From Gemmatimonadota bacterium (lineage in GTDB: Bacteria > Latescibacterota > UBA2968 > UBA8231), in contig JABJJN010000088.1 in NCBI GenBank assembly GCA_018660835.1, positions 1 through 40,462 on the forward strand: 40,462 nucleotides of DNA, given 5' to 3'. How positions within the stretch are numbered: the first letter of the stretch is position 1; every line of letters begins with the position of its first letter. Position numbers and translations under genes: made by a program. This document shows positions 8,022 to 16,507 of this stretch, piece after piece. The notes beneath the pieces were generated by a model. The model saw only the letters and a program-made list of their open reading frames with translations. It did not search any database and was not told the DNA's origin.

Positions 8022-10598
8022 ATGTTGACCGAGAACAGGCCCAGCGACCACGCAGCCGGGATCTCGCGCCGCTCCTTCCTGAAGGGAGCCAGTGGCATTG
8101 GCCTATTCGCCGCTGCGGGTGGTGCGCCCCTCCTCGATTTCTTCGTCAGAGAGGCCGGCGCCGAATCGGCTGCACTCGTCCACAGATGGGTTTCATCAAC
8201 CTGCCAGGGCTGCACGACTTGGTGCCCGGTCCAGGTGAAGATCGTCGATGGTCGCGCTGTCCACCTGCGCGGTAATCCACATTCATTGGCAAATCACGGA
8301 AAGATGTGTCCGCGACCGAATATCGCGCTCCAACAGGTGTATGATCCGGATCGAGTCAAGGTGCCCATGCGCCGCACGAACCCACGTAAGGGGCGCGATG
8401 AAGATCCAGGTTTCGTCCCCATCAGCTGGGACGAGGCGATGGGACTGATCGCTGATAAGATGATGGAGCTTCGTGAGAACGAAGAGACACACAAATTCAC
8501 GGTCTTCCGAGGCCGCTACAGCTACATGCGTGATGTCATCTACAGTGCGGTCCCCAAGATTTTCGGCTCACCGAATGGCATCAGTCACTCGGCGATCTGT
8601 GCTGAAGCTGAAAAATTCGGGGCATTCTTCACCGAGGGATTCTGGGACTATCGCGACTACGATCTGGAGCACACACGCTACGTGTTATGCTGGGGAGCAG
8701 ATCCGTTGTCCTCGAACCGGCAAGTCCCCCACGCGATCAATATCTGGGGGCACGTGCGAGACCGCGCCCAGATCGCCGTCATCGACCCGCGCCTCTCGGC
8801 CACGGCTGCCAAGGCCAACGAATGGCTGCCCGTGCTGCCTGGTGAGGATGGTGCACTGGCCGTTGCCATCGCCCACGTCATCCTGACCGAAGGCGTGTGG
8901 AGCAGGGAGTTCGTCGGTGACTTCAGTGATGGTACGAACCGGTTCATTGCCGGAGAGGCGGTGGATGAATCGCTCTTCGAGGAAATCCACACGAACGGTG
9001 TCGTCAAGTGGTGGAATCTGGAACTCCAGGAACGGACGCCTGAGTGGGCAGAGACGCAGTGTGGTATCCCGGCGGATCAGATTCGACGAGTCGCTCTCGG
9101 TTTTGCCGACGCAGCACCGGCTGCCATCAGCTGGGTCTCTCCTGGTGCCGCCATGCAGGCACGAGGCGGGTACGCCGCCATGGCTGCTCATGCGCTCAAC
9201 GGTCTCGTCGGCTCATCGGATCATCGAGGCGGCACCGTACAGAAGACCAAAGTACCCCAGGACAAGATTCCCGCCTACAGCGACTACCAGGATGCTCTGG
9301 CGAAGAAGCTGTCGAAGAAGCCAAAGATGGATCAGCGCGGGACCCTCGCTTTTCCGGCTATGAATAAGGGCAAGAGCGGGGGTGGCGTGGTTACCAACAA
9401 TGCGGCCGATGCCATCCTTCAGGACGATCCCTACGACATCAAGGTCGCCATTGCCTACTGGGCGAATTTCACATTTTCCTGCGGTGGATCAGATCGGTGG
9501 GAGAGAGCGCTCACCAAGCTGCCCTTCTTCGTGCACGTGACCACGAACCCGTCAGAGATGTCACACTTTGCGGACATCGTCCTGCCGGCGGCTCACCAGC
9601 TGTTTGAGAAGTGGAGTTTCTTGAAGTCGAAGCAGAATCTTCACGGCTACGCCAGCCTGACCCAGCCCATGATCAAGCCCCTGTGGGACGTGCGGCAAGA
9701 CGAAACCGAGGTGCCCTACCTCCTGGCTGAGGCCCTTGCTGAGCGTGGTTTCGACAACATGCTGCGTTACTTCCGCGAGGCCTACGCCGACCCGGAAACG
9801 GGGCAGCATCCCACCAGCAGTGCTGAGTTCGCGCTCACGGCCACCAAGATGCTGACTCGGCCTTGCTGGGATGCCAGTCATAAAGACTATGGCAAGTATG
9901 GCGACAGACTCGAAGGCTGGGACGATTTCGTCACCAAGGGTGTGTGGAATTCACACCGTTACGAATACCAGAAGAAGTGGGGAAAGTACGCCACGGTTAC
10001 CGGACGATTTGAGTTCTATAGCGAGACGCTGAAGAAAGCGCTGACCGCGCATGCAGAAAAACACGAGGTCAGCGTCGATGAGGTGCTGACGGCGACGAAC
10101 TATACGGTCACGGGTGAACAGGCATTTGTGCCTCATTTCGAACCTGCCCTCAGATGGGGAGATGAGAAGGAGTTTCCGCTGATCTTTTTCGAGCATCGCA
10201 GCCGCCTCAACCGTGAGGGGCGTTCAGCGAATTGCACGTGGTATCAGGCCCACAAGAATGTCGATCCGGGCGATGAGAACTGGGATGACGTGCTCAAAAT
10301 GAATCCGGTAGATGCCCGTCGTTTTGGGCTGCAGGATCGTGAGATGGTCCGCGTCGCGTCACCCACCGGTGAGATCACAGTCCGTCTGAAGCTCTGGGAA
10401 GGTGTGCGACCGGGTACAGTGGCCAAGTGTTACGGACAGGGCCATTGGGCTTACGGACGTGTCGCCGCCAGTGATTTCCAACGACGGATTCCACGAGGTG
10501 GCAACAACAACGTCATCCTTCCCGCGGAGTACGAGCGGCTGAGCGGTTCCACCGCCCGCCACGGCGGGGTCACTCGCGTCAAAGTCGCACGCGCCTAA
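8022..10598 (+). CDS. arrA: Respiratory arsenate reductase, molybdopterin catalytic subunit
   Basis: An 858-residue DMSO-reductase-family enzyme that reduces arsenate to arsenite in anaerobic respiration. A Tat signal (SRRSFLKG from residue 15) predicts export to the periplasm. Cys61, 64, 68 and 96 follow the C-x2-C-x3-C-x27-C pattern for a [4Fe-4S] cluster. RGRY at 163-166 is the ArrA signature; the arsenite-oxidising ArxA branch has a different motif there. Cys193 in HSAICAEAEKFG is the expected Mo ligand and Lys198 follows it. As I recall, R165, Y166, C193 and K198 carry the same numbers in the Shewanella ANA-3 ArrA active site. The C-terminal part has RLNREGRS and PGTVAKCYGQGHWAYGRVA, typical of ArrA. 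Length matches the family. An intact gene; direction of catalysis in vivo is inferred from motif and context. Confidence 0.9.
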   Translation: MLTENRPSDHAAGISRRSFLKGASGIGLFAAAGGAPLLDFFVREAGAESAALVHRWVSSTCQGCTTWCPVQVKIVDGRAVHLRGNPHSLANHGKMCPRPNIALQQVYDPDRVKVPMRRTNPRKGRDEDPGFVPISWDEAMGLIADKMMELRENEETHKFTVFRGRYSYMRDVIYSAVPKIFGSPNGISHSAICAEAEKFGAFFTEGFWDYRDYDLEHTRYVLCWGADPLSSNRQVPHAINIWGHVRDRAQIAVIDPRLSATAAKANEWLPVLPGEDGALAVAIAHVILTEGVWSREFVGDFSDGTNRFIAGEAVDESLFEEIHTNGVVKWWNLELQERTPEWAETQCGIPADQIRRVALGFADAAPAAISWVSPGAAMQARGGYAAMAAHALNGLVGSSDHRGGTVQKTKVPQDKIPAYSDYQDALAKKLSKKPKMDQRGTLAFPAMNKGKSGGGVVTNNAADAILQDDPYDIKVAIAYWANFTFSCGGSDRWERALTKLPFFVHVTTNPSEMSHFADIVLPAAHQLFEKWSFLKSKQNLHGYASLTQPMIKPLWDVRQDETEVPYLLAEALAERGFDNMLRYFREAYADPETGQHPTSSAEFALTATKMLTRPCWDASHKDYGKYGDRLEGWDDFVTKGVWNSHRYEYQKKWGKYATVTGRFEFYSETLKKALTAHAEKHEVSVDEVLTATNYTVTGEQAFVPHFEPALRWGDEKEFPLIFFEHRSRLNREGRSANCTWYQAHKNVDPGDENWDDVLKMNPVDARRFGLQDREMVRVASPTGEITVRLKLWEGVRPGTVAKCYGQGHWAYGRVAASDFQRRIPRGGNNNVILPAEYERLSGSTARHGGVTRVKVARA

Positions 10599-10619
10599 CA
10601 GGATCGAGGAGAGACACAG

Positions 10620-11318
10620 ATGGCCACCAAGCAATACGGAATGGTGATCGACCTGCACAACTGCGTGGGGTGCGCCGGCTGCGACATCGCCTGCAAAGCG
10701 GAGAACAACCTGCCTCATGGCTTCGCCTGGTCGAATCACGCCCTGGAAACGTCTGGTACGTTTCCCAATGTCCAGTTCCGCTACATCCCCACGCTCTGCA
10801 ATCACTGTGAGAACGCGCCTTGTGTGGCGAATTGTCCGACCACAGCGATGCACAAGACCGACGAGGGACTGACGCTGCACGATGTCGAAAAGTGCATCGG
10901 CTGCCGCGCTTGCCAGGTGTCTTGCCCATATGGCGCGATCTACGTCAACGAAGATGATCCTCTATCGGCCTTCAACAGTGAGGCATCGACGGCGCTGATT
11001 GCCAACGGTACGTCGACGTCCAAGGAGGTCGCTGAGCGAGTGGGTGCACCGGTACCGGTCTACAATCCAGATCGCGCGACGACGTATCCGGGCATTCGGC
11101 CGCAGGGTGTCCCCGAGAAGTGCACGCTCTGTGATCACCGACTGAAGAATGACGAATTGCCAGCCTGTGTGGTCGCCTGTCCTGCCGATGCACGAATCTT
11201 CGGTGATCTGAATGACCCCGACAGTGCTCCTCGGCAGGCACTGGCCAAACATCAAGCCAGCGTGCTCAAGCAAGAGCAGGGGACCAAACCCCGTGTCTAC
11301 TATATCCGTGAATACTGA
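10620..11318 (+). CDS. arrB: Respiratory arsenate reductase, iron-sulfur subunit
   Basis: A 232-residue ferredoxin subunit of the DmsB/PsrB/ArrB type. Four cysteine groups are visible: CVGCAGCDIAC, CNHCENAPCVANC, CIGCRACQVSC, and CTLC...CVVAC with an eleven-residue spacer. Together they give 16 cysteines for four [4Fe-4S] clusters. It would carry electrons from the membrane subunit ArrC to the cluster of ArrA and travel with ArrA through the Tat system, since it has no signal peptide of its own. A GAGGAG ribosome-binding site precedes the ATG, and the gene follows arrA after 21 bases. The ending with VYYIREY is common in this subunit family. Confidence 0.88.
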   Translation: MATKQYGMVIDLHNCVGCAGCDIACKAENNLPHGFAWSNHALETSGTFPNVQFRYIPTLCNHCENAPCVANCPTTAMHKTDEGLTLHDVEKCIGCRACQVSCPYGAIYVNEDDPLSAFNSEASTALIANGTSTSKEVAERVGAPVPVYNPDRATTYPGIRPQGVPEKCTLCDHRLKNDELPACVVACPADARIFGDLNDPDSAPRQALAKHQASVLKQEQGTKPRVYYIREY

Positions 11319-11331
11319 GGGAGAGGGTCCC

Positions 11332-11991
11332 ATGTCCACACTGTTACCACAGCAGGCAACCTCAACCTGTCGGGCAAACGCCTGGTTCGCGTTGGCCAGA
11401 ATTCTGGCACCGCCGAGGGAGTGGGAAGATAGCCTGCCTGAACTGGTTGACACCGGTCTGGCTGACCTGCCTGAACCCCTGCCGGAACTCGGTGGCCGTT
11501 TGGCGGGCCGGATTGCCGATCTCGGCCAGGACACAGAGCAGGTGTCACTGGCCCATGCCCGGGCGTTCCTGGGCCCCTTTGAGATCCTGGTGGCCCCCTG
11601 GGCCTCCTTCTATCTCGAAGATGAGCCGAAGTTGATGGGGCCTGTCAGCCAGTATGCCGCCCGTGCCTATGCCGACGCTGAACTTGCGCCTGGATCAAGG
11701 TTGCTGGATGCGCCAGATCACGTAACGCACGAGCTGGAGTTTATGTATTTCCTCGCCTTCAACCAGGCGACGACCGGCGAAGCAGAGTGGACGCAGAAGT
11801 ACGACCGGTTCTGGCGGGAGCATCTTGGGCGATGGCTGCCAAGATTCGCCGATGCTCTGATGACGGCGGATGTGCACCCGCTCTACAACACCATTGCACA
11901 GGCACTGAAGCTCCTGTGCACGCTCGAAAACGATAGATCGCAAATCGACTCACTGGCCGACGACGCCGGTGGACAGCAGATGGACGTGTGA
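11332..11991 (+). CDS. arrD: TorD/DmsD-family chaperone for ArrA
   Basis: A 219-residue all-helical cytoplasmic protein with the TorD-family hallmarks: the segment LGPFEILVAPWASFYLEDEP (the P-x-x-S-x-Y-L-E type motif) and the later DHVTHELEFMYFLA (E-L-x-F-M). Such chaperones bind the Tat signal of one molybdoenzyme, assist cofactor loading and prevent early export. Position directly after arrB, with a GGGAGAGGG ribosome-binding site, fits a dedicated ArrA chaperone. The start at 11332 was chosen over a longer reading frame from 11212, which would overlap arrB by about 100 bases. Confidence 0.82.
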   Translation: MSTLLPQQATSTCRANAWFALARILAPPREWEDSLPELVDTGLADLPEPLPELGGRLAGRIADLGQDTEQVSLAHARAFLGPFEILVAPWASFYLEDEPKLMGPVSQYAARAYADAELAPGSRLLDAPDHVTHELEFMYFLAFNQATTGEAEWTQKYDRFWREHLGRWLPRFADALMTADVHPLYNTIAQALKLLCTLENDRSQIDSLADDAGGQQMDV

Positions 11992-12010
11992 ACGAGGGAG
12001 AGGGAGAATC

Positions 12011-12985
12011 ATGAGACCAAGATCGATGCTGATCGTGATGGGGCTGGTGCTGATCGGATTTGTCGGCAACGCTTCTGCCGAAGGCAGAATCAAAGGCTAC
12101 ATGTTCGGTGACTATTACTGGGTGGCCAGTGCCGATGATGGCGAGACCAAGTTGCCCGAGCAGCGAAATGCCTTCCAGTTGCGCCGCCTGTATCTCACGT
12201 ACGAGAACCAGATTGCGGATGATTTCTCAATTCGGTATCGGCTCGAAGCGAAGGATGCTGGCTTCGGCAAGGGGTCGAAGATGGTCCCCTTCGTCAAGCA
12301 CGGCTACCTGAAATGGTCAGATGCCGTGGGCGAGTCCGATCTCTACATCGGTCTGTCGGGCACACCGACCTGGAGCGCTTCTGAGAGCGCTTGGGGATAT
12401 CGGTCGATTGAAAAAACAGTCATGGACCTCAACAAGATCGGCTCATCCGCGGATCTGGGCGTCGGCTTGAAGGGCAGCGCTGGGAACATTGGCTATCACG
12501 TGATGATCGGCAATGGTCCGGGACAGGCACCGGAAGATGACCACGGAAAGAAGTTCTACGGTCAAGTCCGATTCGCGCCCAGTGATGGTCTGACCCTGGT
12601 CGGTTACGCCGACTTCAACATGCGACCCGCAGAGCAAAATCAGGTGACCTTTGCCGGCTTTGTCGGGATCAGCCAGGGCGATCTCACCCTAGGTCTTGAG
12701 CCTTTCATGCGCATCAACCAGTCGGCTGCCGCCGATGGCGATGACGTGACGATCACAGGGGTGTCGCTCTTCGGTCGGTTGCCTCTGGCCGAGCAATGGA
12801 ACGCTTTCGGTCGAGTGGATGCGGTGAGCGATGACAGTGACGACACGACAGATCTCCTGGTAGTCGCTGGACTCGACTACGTGGCGGCCAAGAACGTCCA
12901 CATCATGCCGAACCTGTATCTGGGTCTGCCGGATGGACCGGATCCCAACATTCAGGCACGGGTTACCTGCTTCTACAAGTTTTGA
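12011..12985 (+). CDS. Outer-membrane porin associated with the arr operon
   Basis: A 324-residue predicted beta-barrel. It begins with a signal peptide (MLIVMGLVLIGFVGNASA) and continues with alternating amphipathic strands such as AFQLRRLYLTYENQIADDFS. It ends in a C-terminal Phe (VTCFYKF), the outer-membrane insertion signal. The strand pattern resembles phosphate-selective/OprP-like and general porins. The ribosome-binding site AGGGAGAGGG and a 19-base gap after arrD place it in the same transcription unit. Because arsenate is a phosphate analogue, a pore for arsenate or arsenite passage is a reasonable inference. The selectivity is not shown by sequence alone. Confidence 0.75.
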   Translation: MRPRSMLIVMGLVLIGFVGNASAEGRIKGYMFGDYYWVASADDGETKLPEQRNAFQLRRLYLTYENQIADDFSIRYRLEAKDAGFGKGSKMVPFVKHGYLKWSDAVGESDLYIGLSGTPTWSASESAWGYRSIEKTVMDLNKIGSSADLGVGLKGSAGNIGYHVMIGNGPGQAPEDDHGKKFYGQVRFAPSDGLTLVGYADFNMRPAEQNQVTFAGFVGISQGDLTLGLEPFMRINQSAAADGDDVTITGVSLFGRLPLAEQWNAFGRVDAVSDDSDDTTDLLVVAGLDYVAAKNVHIMPNLYLGLPDGPDPNIQARVTCFYKF

Positions 12986-13024
12986 TCTCGGTGGTCGCCA
13001 TTCTCAACTAATGGAGGTAGGTCA

Positions 13025-13072
13025 ATGGCACCACCTGCCATGACCGGATACTTGCAGAGGTGTCCGCATTGA
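13025..13072 (+). CDS. 15-codon reading frame overlapping the moaA start
   Basis: An ATG preceded by a strong GGAGG ribosome-binding site opens a short frame (MAPPAMTGYLQRCPH) whose stop codon lies 10-12 bases past the GTG start of moaA. The moaA start itself has little ribosome-binding sequence, so the short frame may couple translation into moaA. Alternatively a single-base error has split the true N-terminus of MoaA. The sequence alone cannot decide. Confidence 0.35.
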   Translation: MAPPAMTGYLQRCPH

Positions 13073-14094
13073 AGGCTCAGCCCGACGAACTGGGACGGCA
13101 CATGCGCAGCTTGCGAATCAGTGTCACAGATCGCTGTGATCTGCGTTGCGCCTACTGCATGCCCTCGAAGGTTTATCAATGGCTGCCGAAGCGTGCGATC
13201 CTGAGCTTTGAGGAGATCCTGCGCCTCGTCGACGCCTTCGTTGCGCAGGGTGTCCAGCGCGTGCGCCTCACGGGGGGCGAACCGCTGCTGCGCCGAGGGT
13301 TGGTCGACCTGGTTCAGGCTCTTGCATCCAGGCCCGGTGTTAAGGATCTCGCACTCACGACAAATGGAACCCAGTTGGCTCGTTGGGCACGGCCGCTTCG
13401 TGATGCCGGTCTGGCCCGAGTGACGGTCAGTCTCGATTCGCTACGTCCGAGTCGTCATGCCGCGTTGACGCGACGCGCTGTCCTTGAGGATGTGATTGCT
13501 GGTATCCGTGCCGCGCGAGATGTCGGTTTTGAGCAACTCAAGCTGAACACTGTGGTTCTGCGTGACGTGAACGAAGATGAGATTGCAGATATCGTTGACT
13601 TCGCCGGGAGGATGAACGCCCAGGCACGTTTCATCGAATACATGGATGTCGGTGGCGCAACGGGGTGGTCGACGGAGCACGTCGTGACGCGGTCCGAGAT
13701 TCTGCAGCAGCTGGAAGCGAACTGTGGGCCACTGATTTCCGGCGAAGAACGTGGCGTCGCACCGGCTGAATTGTTCACCATGACTGATGGTCAGTGCGTA
13801 GGTGTGATTGCGTCGACGACACAACCTTTCTGCCGAGATTGTGATCGTAGTCGTCTGACGGCCGATGGTCGCTGGTATCTGTGTCTCTACGACGGGAATG
13901 GAACCGATCTTCGCAAGATGCTGCGCGATGGGGCTGATACAACCAAGCTGTCGACGTGCATCGGAGAGGAGTGGCGAAAACGCCAGAACCGGGGGGCTGA
14001 AGAACGACTGAAGGTGTCCGACAGGAGCGCTCTTTATCAGATTGAGGAACTGCGTCGGGATTTACGTCTTGAAATGCACACGCGGGGGGGCTGA
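13060..14094 (+). CDS. moaA: GTP 3',8-cyclase MoaA (molybdenum cofactor biosynthesis)
   Basis: A 344-residue radical-SAM enzyme that converts GTP to 3',8-cyclo-GTP, the first step of molybdenum cofactor synthesis. The N-terminal cluster motif CDLRCAYC (C-x3-C-x2-C) follows LRISVTD. The C-terminal cluster motif FCRDCDRSRLTADG continues to a third Cys (C-x2-C-x13-C). The protein ends in Gly-Gly, which MoaA needs for activity. RLTGGEPLLRRG is the SAM/GTP-binding segment. The start is a GTG at 13060, probably coupled to the short frame at 13025-13072. It lies 74 bases after the porin gene and in the same direction, so it probably belongs to the arr transcript and supplies cofactor for ArrA. Confidence 0.88.
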   Translation: MSALKAQPDELGRHMRSLRISVTDRCDLRCAYCMPSKVYQWLPKRAILSFEEILRLVDAFVAQGVQRVRLTGGEPLLRRGLVDLVQALASRPGVKDLALTTNGTQLARWARPLRDAGLARVTVSLDSLRPSRHAALTRRAVLEDVIAGIRAARDVGFEQLKLNTVVLRDVNEDEIADIVDFAGRMNAQARFIEYMDVGGATGWSTEHVVTRSEILQQLEANCGPLISGEERGVAPAELFTMTDGQCVGVIASTTQPFCRDCDRSRLTADGRWYLCLYDGNGTDLRKMLRDGADTTKLSTCIGEEWRKRQNRGAEERLKVSDRSALYQIEELRRDLRLEMHTRGG

Positions 14095-14162
14095 CTAGCT
14101 CAGGAGCAGGCAGTTGTCGTTACGATTGGGATTCTCACGCCGAGACGCGGAGGTAGGGATCG

Positions 14163-14417
14163 ATGAGAGTGGAAGTGTTGTTCTTCGCTGGGGCAAAACT
14201 CGCAATCGGCAATACAGTTCTCGATATGTCGTTGCCAGCGGGGGCAACAGCAGGTTCACTGCTGCGGCAACTGTCCACCGAGAATCCCGTCTTTGCGGGG
14301 ATTGCCGCTATCACCAGGCTGGCGGTCAACGAAGAGTACGTGCCAGAGTCGCATGTGTTGTCCGATGGGGATACTGTTGCAATCATTCCCCCGGTGAGTG
14401 GCGGTTCGGCTATCTAG
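14163..14417 (+). CDS. moaD: MoaD-type molybdopterin synthase small subunit with extended C-terminus
   Basis: An 84-residue ubiquitin-fold protein. MRVEVLFFAGAKLAIG at the start and DGDTVAIIPPVSGG near the end are typical of MoaD, which carries the thiocarboxylate sulfur to MoaE. In ordinary MoaD the Gly-Gly is the terminus; here Ser-Ala-Ile follows. The terminus would have to be trimmed, as in some MoaD/ThiS-like proteins processed by a JAMM-type protease, or the protein is non-canonical. A GGAGG site precedes the ATG. No moaE, moaC or mog gene follows in this window, so the rest of the pathway must be elsewhere. Confidence 0.8.
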   Translation: MRVEVLFFAGAKLAIGNTVLDMSLPAGATAGSLLRQLSTENPVFAGIAAITRLAVNEEYVPESHVLSDGDTVAIIPPVSGGSAI

Positions 14418-14512
14418 TTCGCCACAGCCAACTGCCTGGAGATACGCCACTGGCAATGGCGGAATCTCCTCATGCCGCGAAATCTTCAGTGAAGTTAGCG
14501 ATGGGTTGCTCG

Positions 14513-14730
14513 TCATAGGCGGTGCCTTGGGTTTGCCGCGACGAACTCGGCAACGCGCTTTCCGAACTGCTGTCCTTCGGACAGCAAGCCCTCGATCTGT
14601 TCTCTCAGCTGTGGGTGCGTCGATGAACGCAAACACATCCTCCCGTCACCTGGGCTTGTCCCGGACGTCGGAGGTCAGGGCAATCCAACGATGGCAAGCT
14701 CGCCATGGTCGAGTCCAAGCTTGGTCTGGG
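14513..14730 (-). pseudogene. Decayed minus-strand gene fragment, family not recognised
   Basis: Three minus-strand frames join into protein-like text: LGLDHGELAIVGL, then ALTSDVRDKP, then MFAFIDAPTAE, then LREQIEGLLSEGQQFGKRVA ending before a TGA at 14513-14515. Each piece is in a different frame from the next, so at least two or three frameshifts are needed. No intact gene exists in the 449-base gap between moaD and the following gene. The style suggests an alpha/beta enzyme such as a flavodoxin-like protein, but I do not assign a family. Confidence 0.3.
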
Positions 14731-14866
14731 GTGGCGCCGCATCCGGCTACCGCGTGGCCGGCCAGGCCTCTTGACGGGCCTTCAGTATGACTCATTCTGT
14801 GAAGATAACGACGTGCTAACTCCGGCGGTGGGCACAGCCAGCCGAGGCCAGAACGCAAGGAATAAC

Positions 14867-16327
14867 ATGGAACTGTTCTTCGAAAGCAGGCCGGAACTCA
14901 TCGACACGACGGGCAAGGTCCAGGCCTTCCAGCGCCGGCCACAGATCCATCCGGTGCCTGTGCTTGAGCCGGACGCTCTCGTCGATGGCGCGGGTGTATC
15001 GCTCTATGGCACGGTGCTCAATGACGGTGGGCGACTGCGTATGTGGTACCAGGCCTGGCCAAAGAACTGGCAGGGAGGAAACGCCGACTATGTCAGCTAC
15101 GCAGAGTCAGAGGACGGCATCGAATGGACGAAGCCGAATCTTGGCCTGGTGGACTTCGACGGCGTCGACAACAACCTGGTGAACCTGAAGGGCCATCCAC
15201 CTGCCTTCTTCATCGATCCCGATGCGCCCGCCGATCATCGCTATCGAGGCACCATCTGCACGGGCCCCTTTCATGAGGGGGCCCAGGCGAATCTGTCACA
15301 GTATGGCTTCTACACGGCGCATTCGGGCGATGGCCTGCATTGGGAATACGACCGCGACGTGCCGCGGTGGAAGAGCGCCGACGTGATCAACTGCGCCTAC
15401 AACCCGAACCGCCGCCAGGCACTCGTCGCGATGAAGTACCTGCAGAGGTTTCAGGGGTTCACTCGCAGGTCGATCTGGAATGCCGAATTCACGGATGGTG
15501 AGTGGACGGATCAGCGCATGGCCCTTGTCCCCGATGACTACGACAACATCCGCGCCATGAGCCAGGGGTATGCGAGTGCCGACTACTACGGCATGGGTCT
15601 GATGCCTGCGGGCGAAGGGATGGTGGGGTTCCTGTGGCAGTTCAGACACAACAATCTGCCGCGAGCCAAAGACGGCCCGGCGAATTTCGGCAACGTGGAC
15701 GTCACGCTCGCCTATCAGAACAGATCCGGGGACTGCTGGCAGCACATGCCCGGTCGGCCCGACTTCATCAACCATGCCGACGTGCCATGGGGAGGCGGCG
15801 GTGTCTACACCGCTTCATATCCCGTCGAGGTGGGCGATGAGCAGCGCCTCTACTTCTCCGCAACGACGCGCTCCCACGCATGGTATCTGGATCGCGACAA
15901 CTCCCTGAACGAGGAGAATCTGCAGACTCTGATCGATGAGGGGAATGGCAGAATCGGCTTTGCCAGCTGGCCCAAGTGGCGGCTCTTCGGGCTGAGAAGC
16001 GATCCGGTGGGCACGGTCCCATTCTACATCCGCGTGGATACCCAGTGCGAGATCAGGCTCAACTACGAGTGTGAAACCGGTGGCTCCGTTCGCGCCGAAC
16101 TGCCCGCCATCGCCCCCGGGAAGCCGGCGCCGGAGGGGCGCAGTCTGGACGATTCCGTCGCGCTGACGGGAGACAGCTTCGCTGCTCCACTGACCTGGCG
16201 GGACGGCACGACGATCCAACCGGGGGAGGATGGTCTCACCAAGATCGAACTCCACCTCGACCGCGCGACGATCTACGCGTTTGAGGTCGTGCCCGGATCG
16301 GCGCGAAGTCGCAAGGAGGGAATCTAG
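14867..16327 (+). CDS. GH32/GH43-like five-bladed beta-propeller protein
   Basis: A 486-residue protein without signal peptide. Segments such as RLRMWYQAWP, VSYAESEDGIEWTKPNLGLV and YTAHSGDGLHWEY are repeated propeller-blade motifs. They are shared with large families in Planctomycetes and related phyla annotated as glycosyl hydrolase family 32-like. A C-terminal beta-sandwich-like part begins near residue 390. The usual catalytic trio of invertases cannot be assigned with certainty, so whether it hydrolyses glycosides or only binds sugar is open. The start at 14867 has AAGGA at good spacing; the frame upstream to 14705 lacks homology. It may be co-transcribed with the dehydrogenase 180 bases downstream, which would fit sugar or uronate use. 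Confidence 0.65.
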   Translation: MELFFESRPELIDTTGKVQAFQRRPQIHPVPVLEPDALVDGAGVSLYGTVLNDGGRLRMWYQAWPKNWQGGNADYVSYAESEDGIEWTKPNLGLVDFDGVDNNLVNLKGHPPAFFIDPDAPADHRYRGTICTGPFHEGAQANLSQYGFYTAHSGDGLHWEYDRDVPRWKSADVINCAYNPNRRQALVAMKYLQRFQGFTRRSIWNAEFTDGEWTDQRMALVPDDYDNIRAMSQGYASADYYGMGLMPAGEGMVGFLWQFRHNNLPRAKDGPANFGNVDVTLAYQNRSGDCWQHMPGRPDFINHADVPWGGGGVYTASYPVEVGDEQRLYFSATTRSHAWYLDRDNSLNEENLQTLIDEGNGRIGFASWPKWRLFGLRSDPVGTVPFYIRVDTQCEIRLNYECETGGSVRAELPAIAPGKPAPEGRSLDDSVALTGDSFAAPLTWRDGTTIQPGEDGLTKIELHLDRATIYAFEVVPGSARSRKEGI

Positions 16328-16507
16328 TTATCTAGTGCGAGGGGACGACGAAGATTCTGTGAATCCGGCAGAGATCGGGGTAACGGCAATTCGCCAGCTT
16401 TCCGGGCTGTCGGTTCGAAATCTCGTGGATGTAGCGCGGACAGTGGTTATCCTCATCTGGAGTGATGGTGTCGTGCACGCGTCCCAACACCACTCGGAGC
16501 AGCATCG

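Noticed and set aside
7520..8275. 251-residue plus-strand open frame across arrC and arrA
   Set aside because: It spans the junction of two firmly identified genes in another frame and is rich in Arg, Pro and Gly.
8022..10598. ArxA-type arsenite oxidase as identity of the molybdoenzyme
   Set aside because: The sensor resembles those of arsenite oxidizers, but the catalytic subunit has RGRY and the surrounding ArrA-type sequence rather than the ArxA motif.
12986..13059. Moco riboswitch before moaA
   Set aside because: The gap is only 74 bases and shows none of the long conserved Moco-RNA helices.
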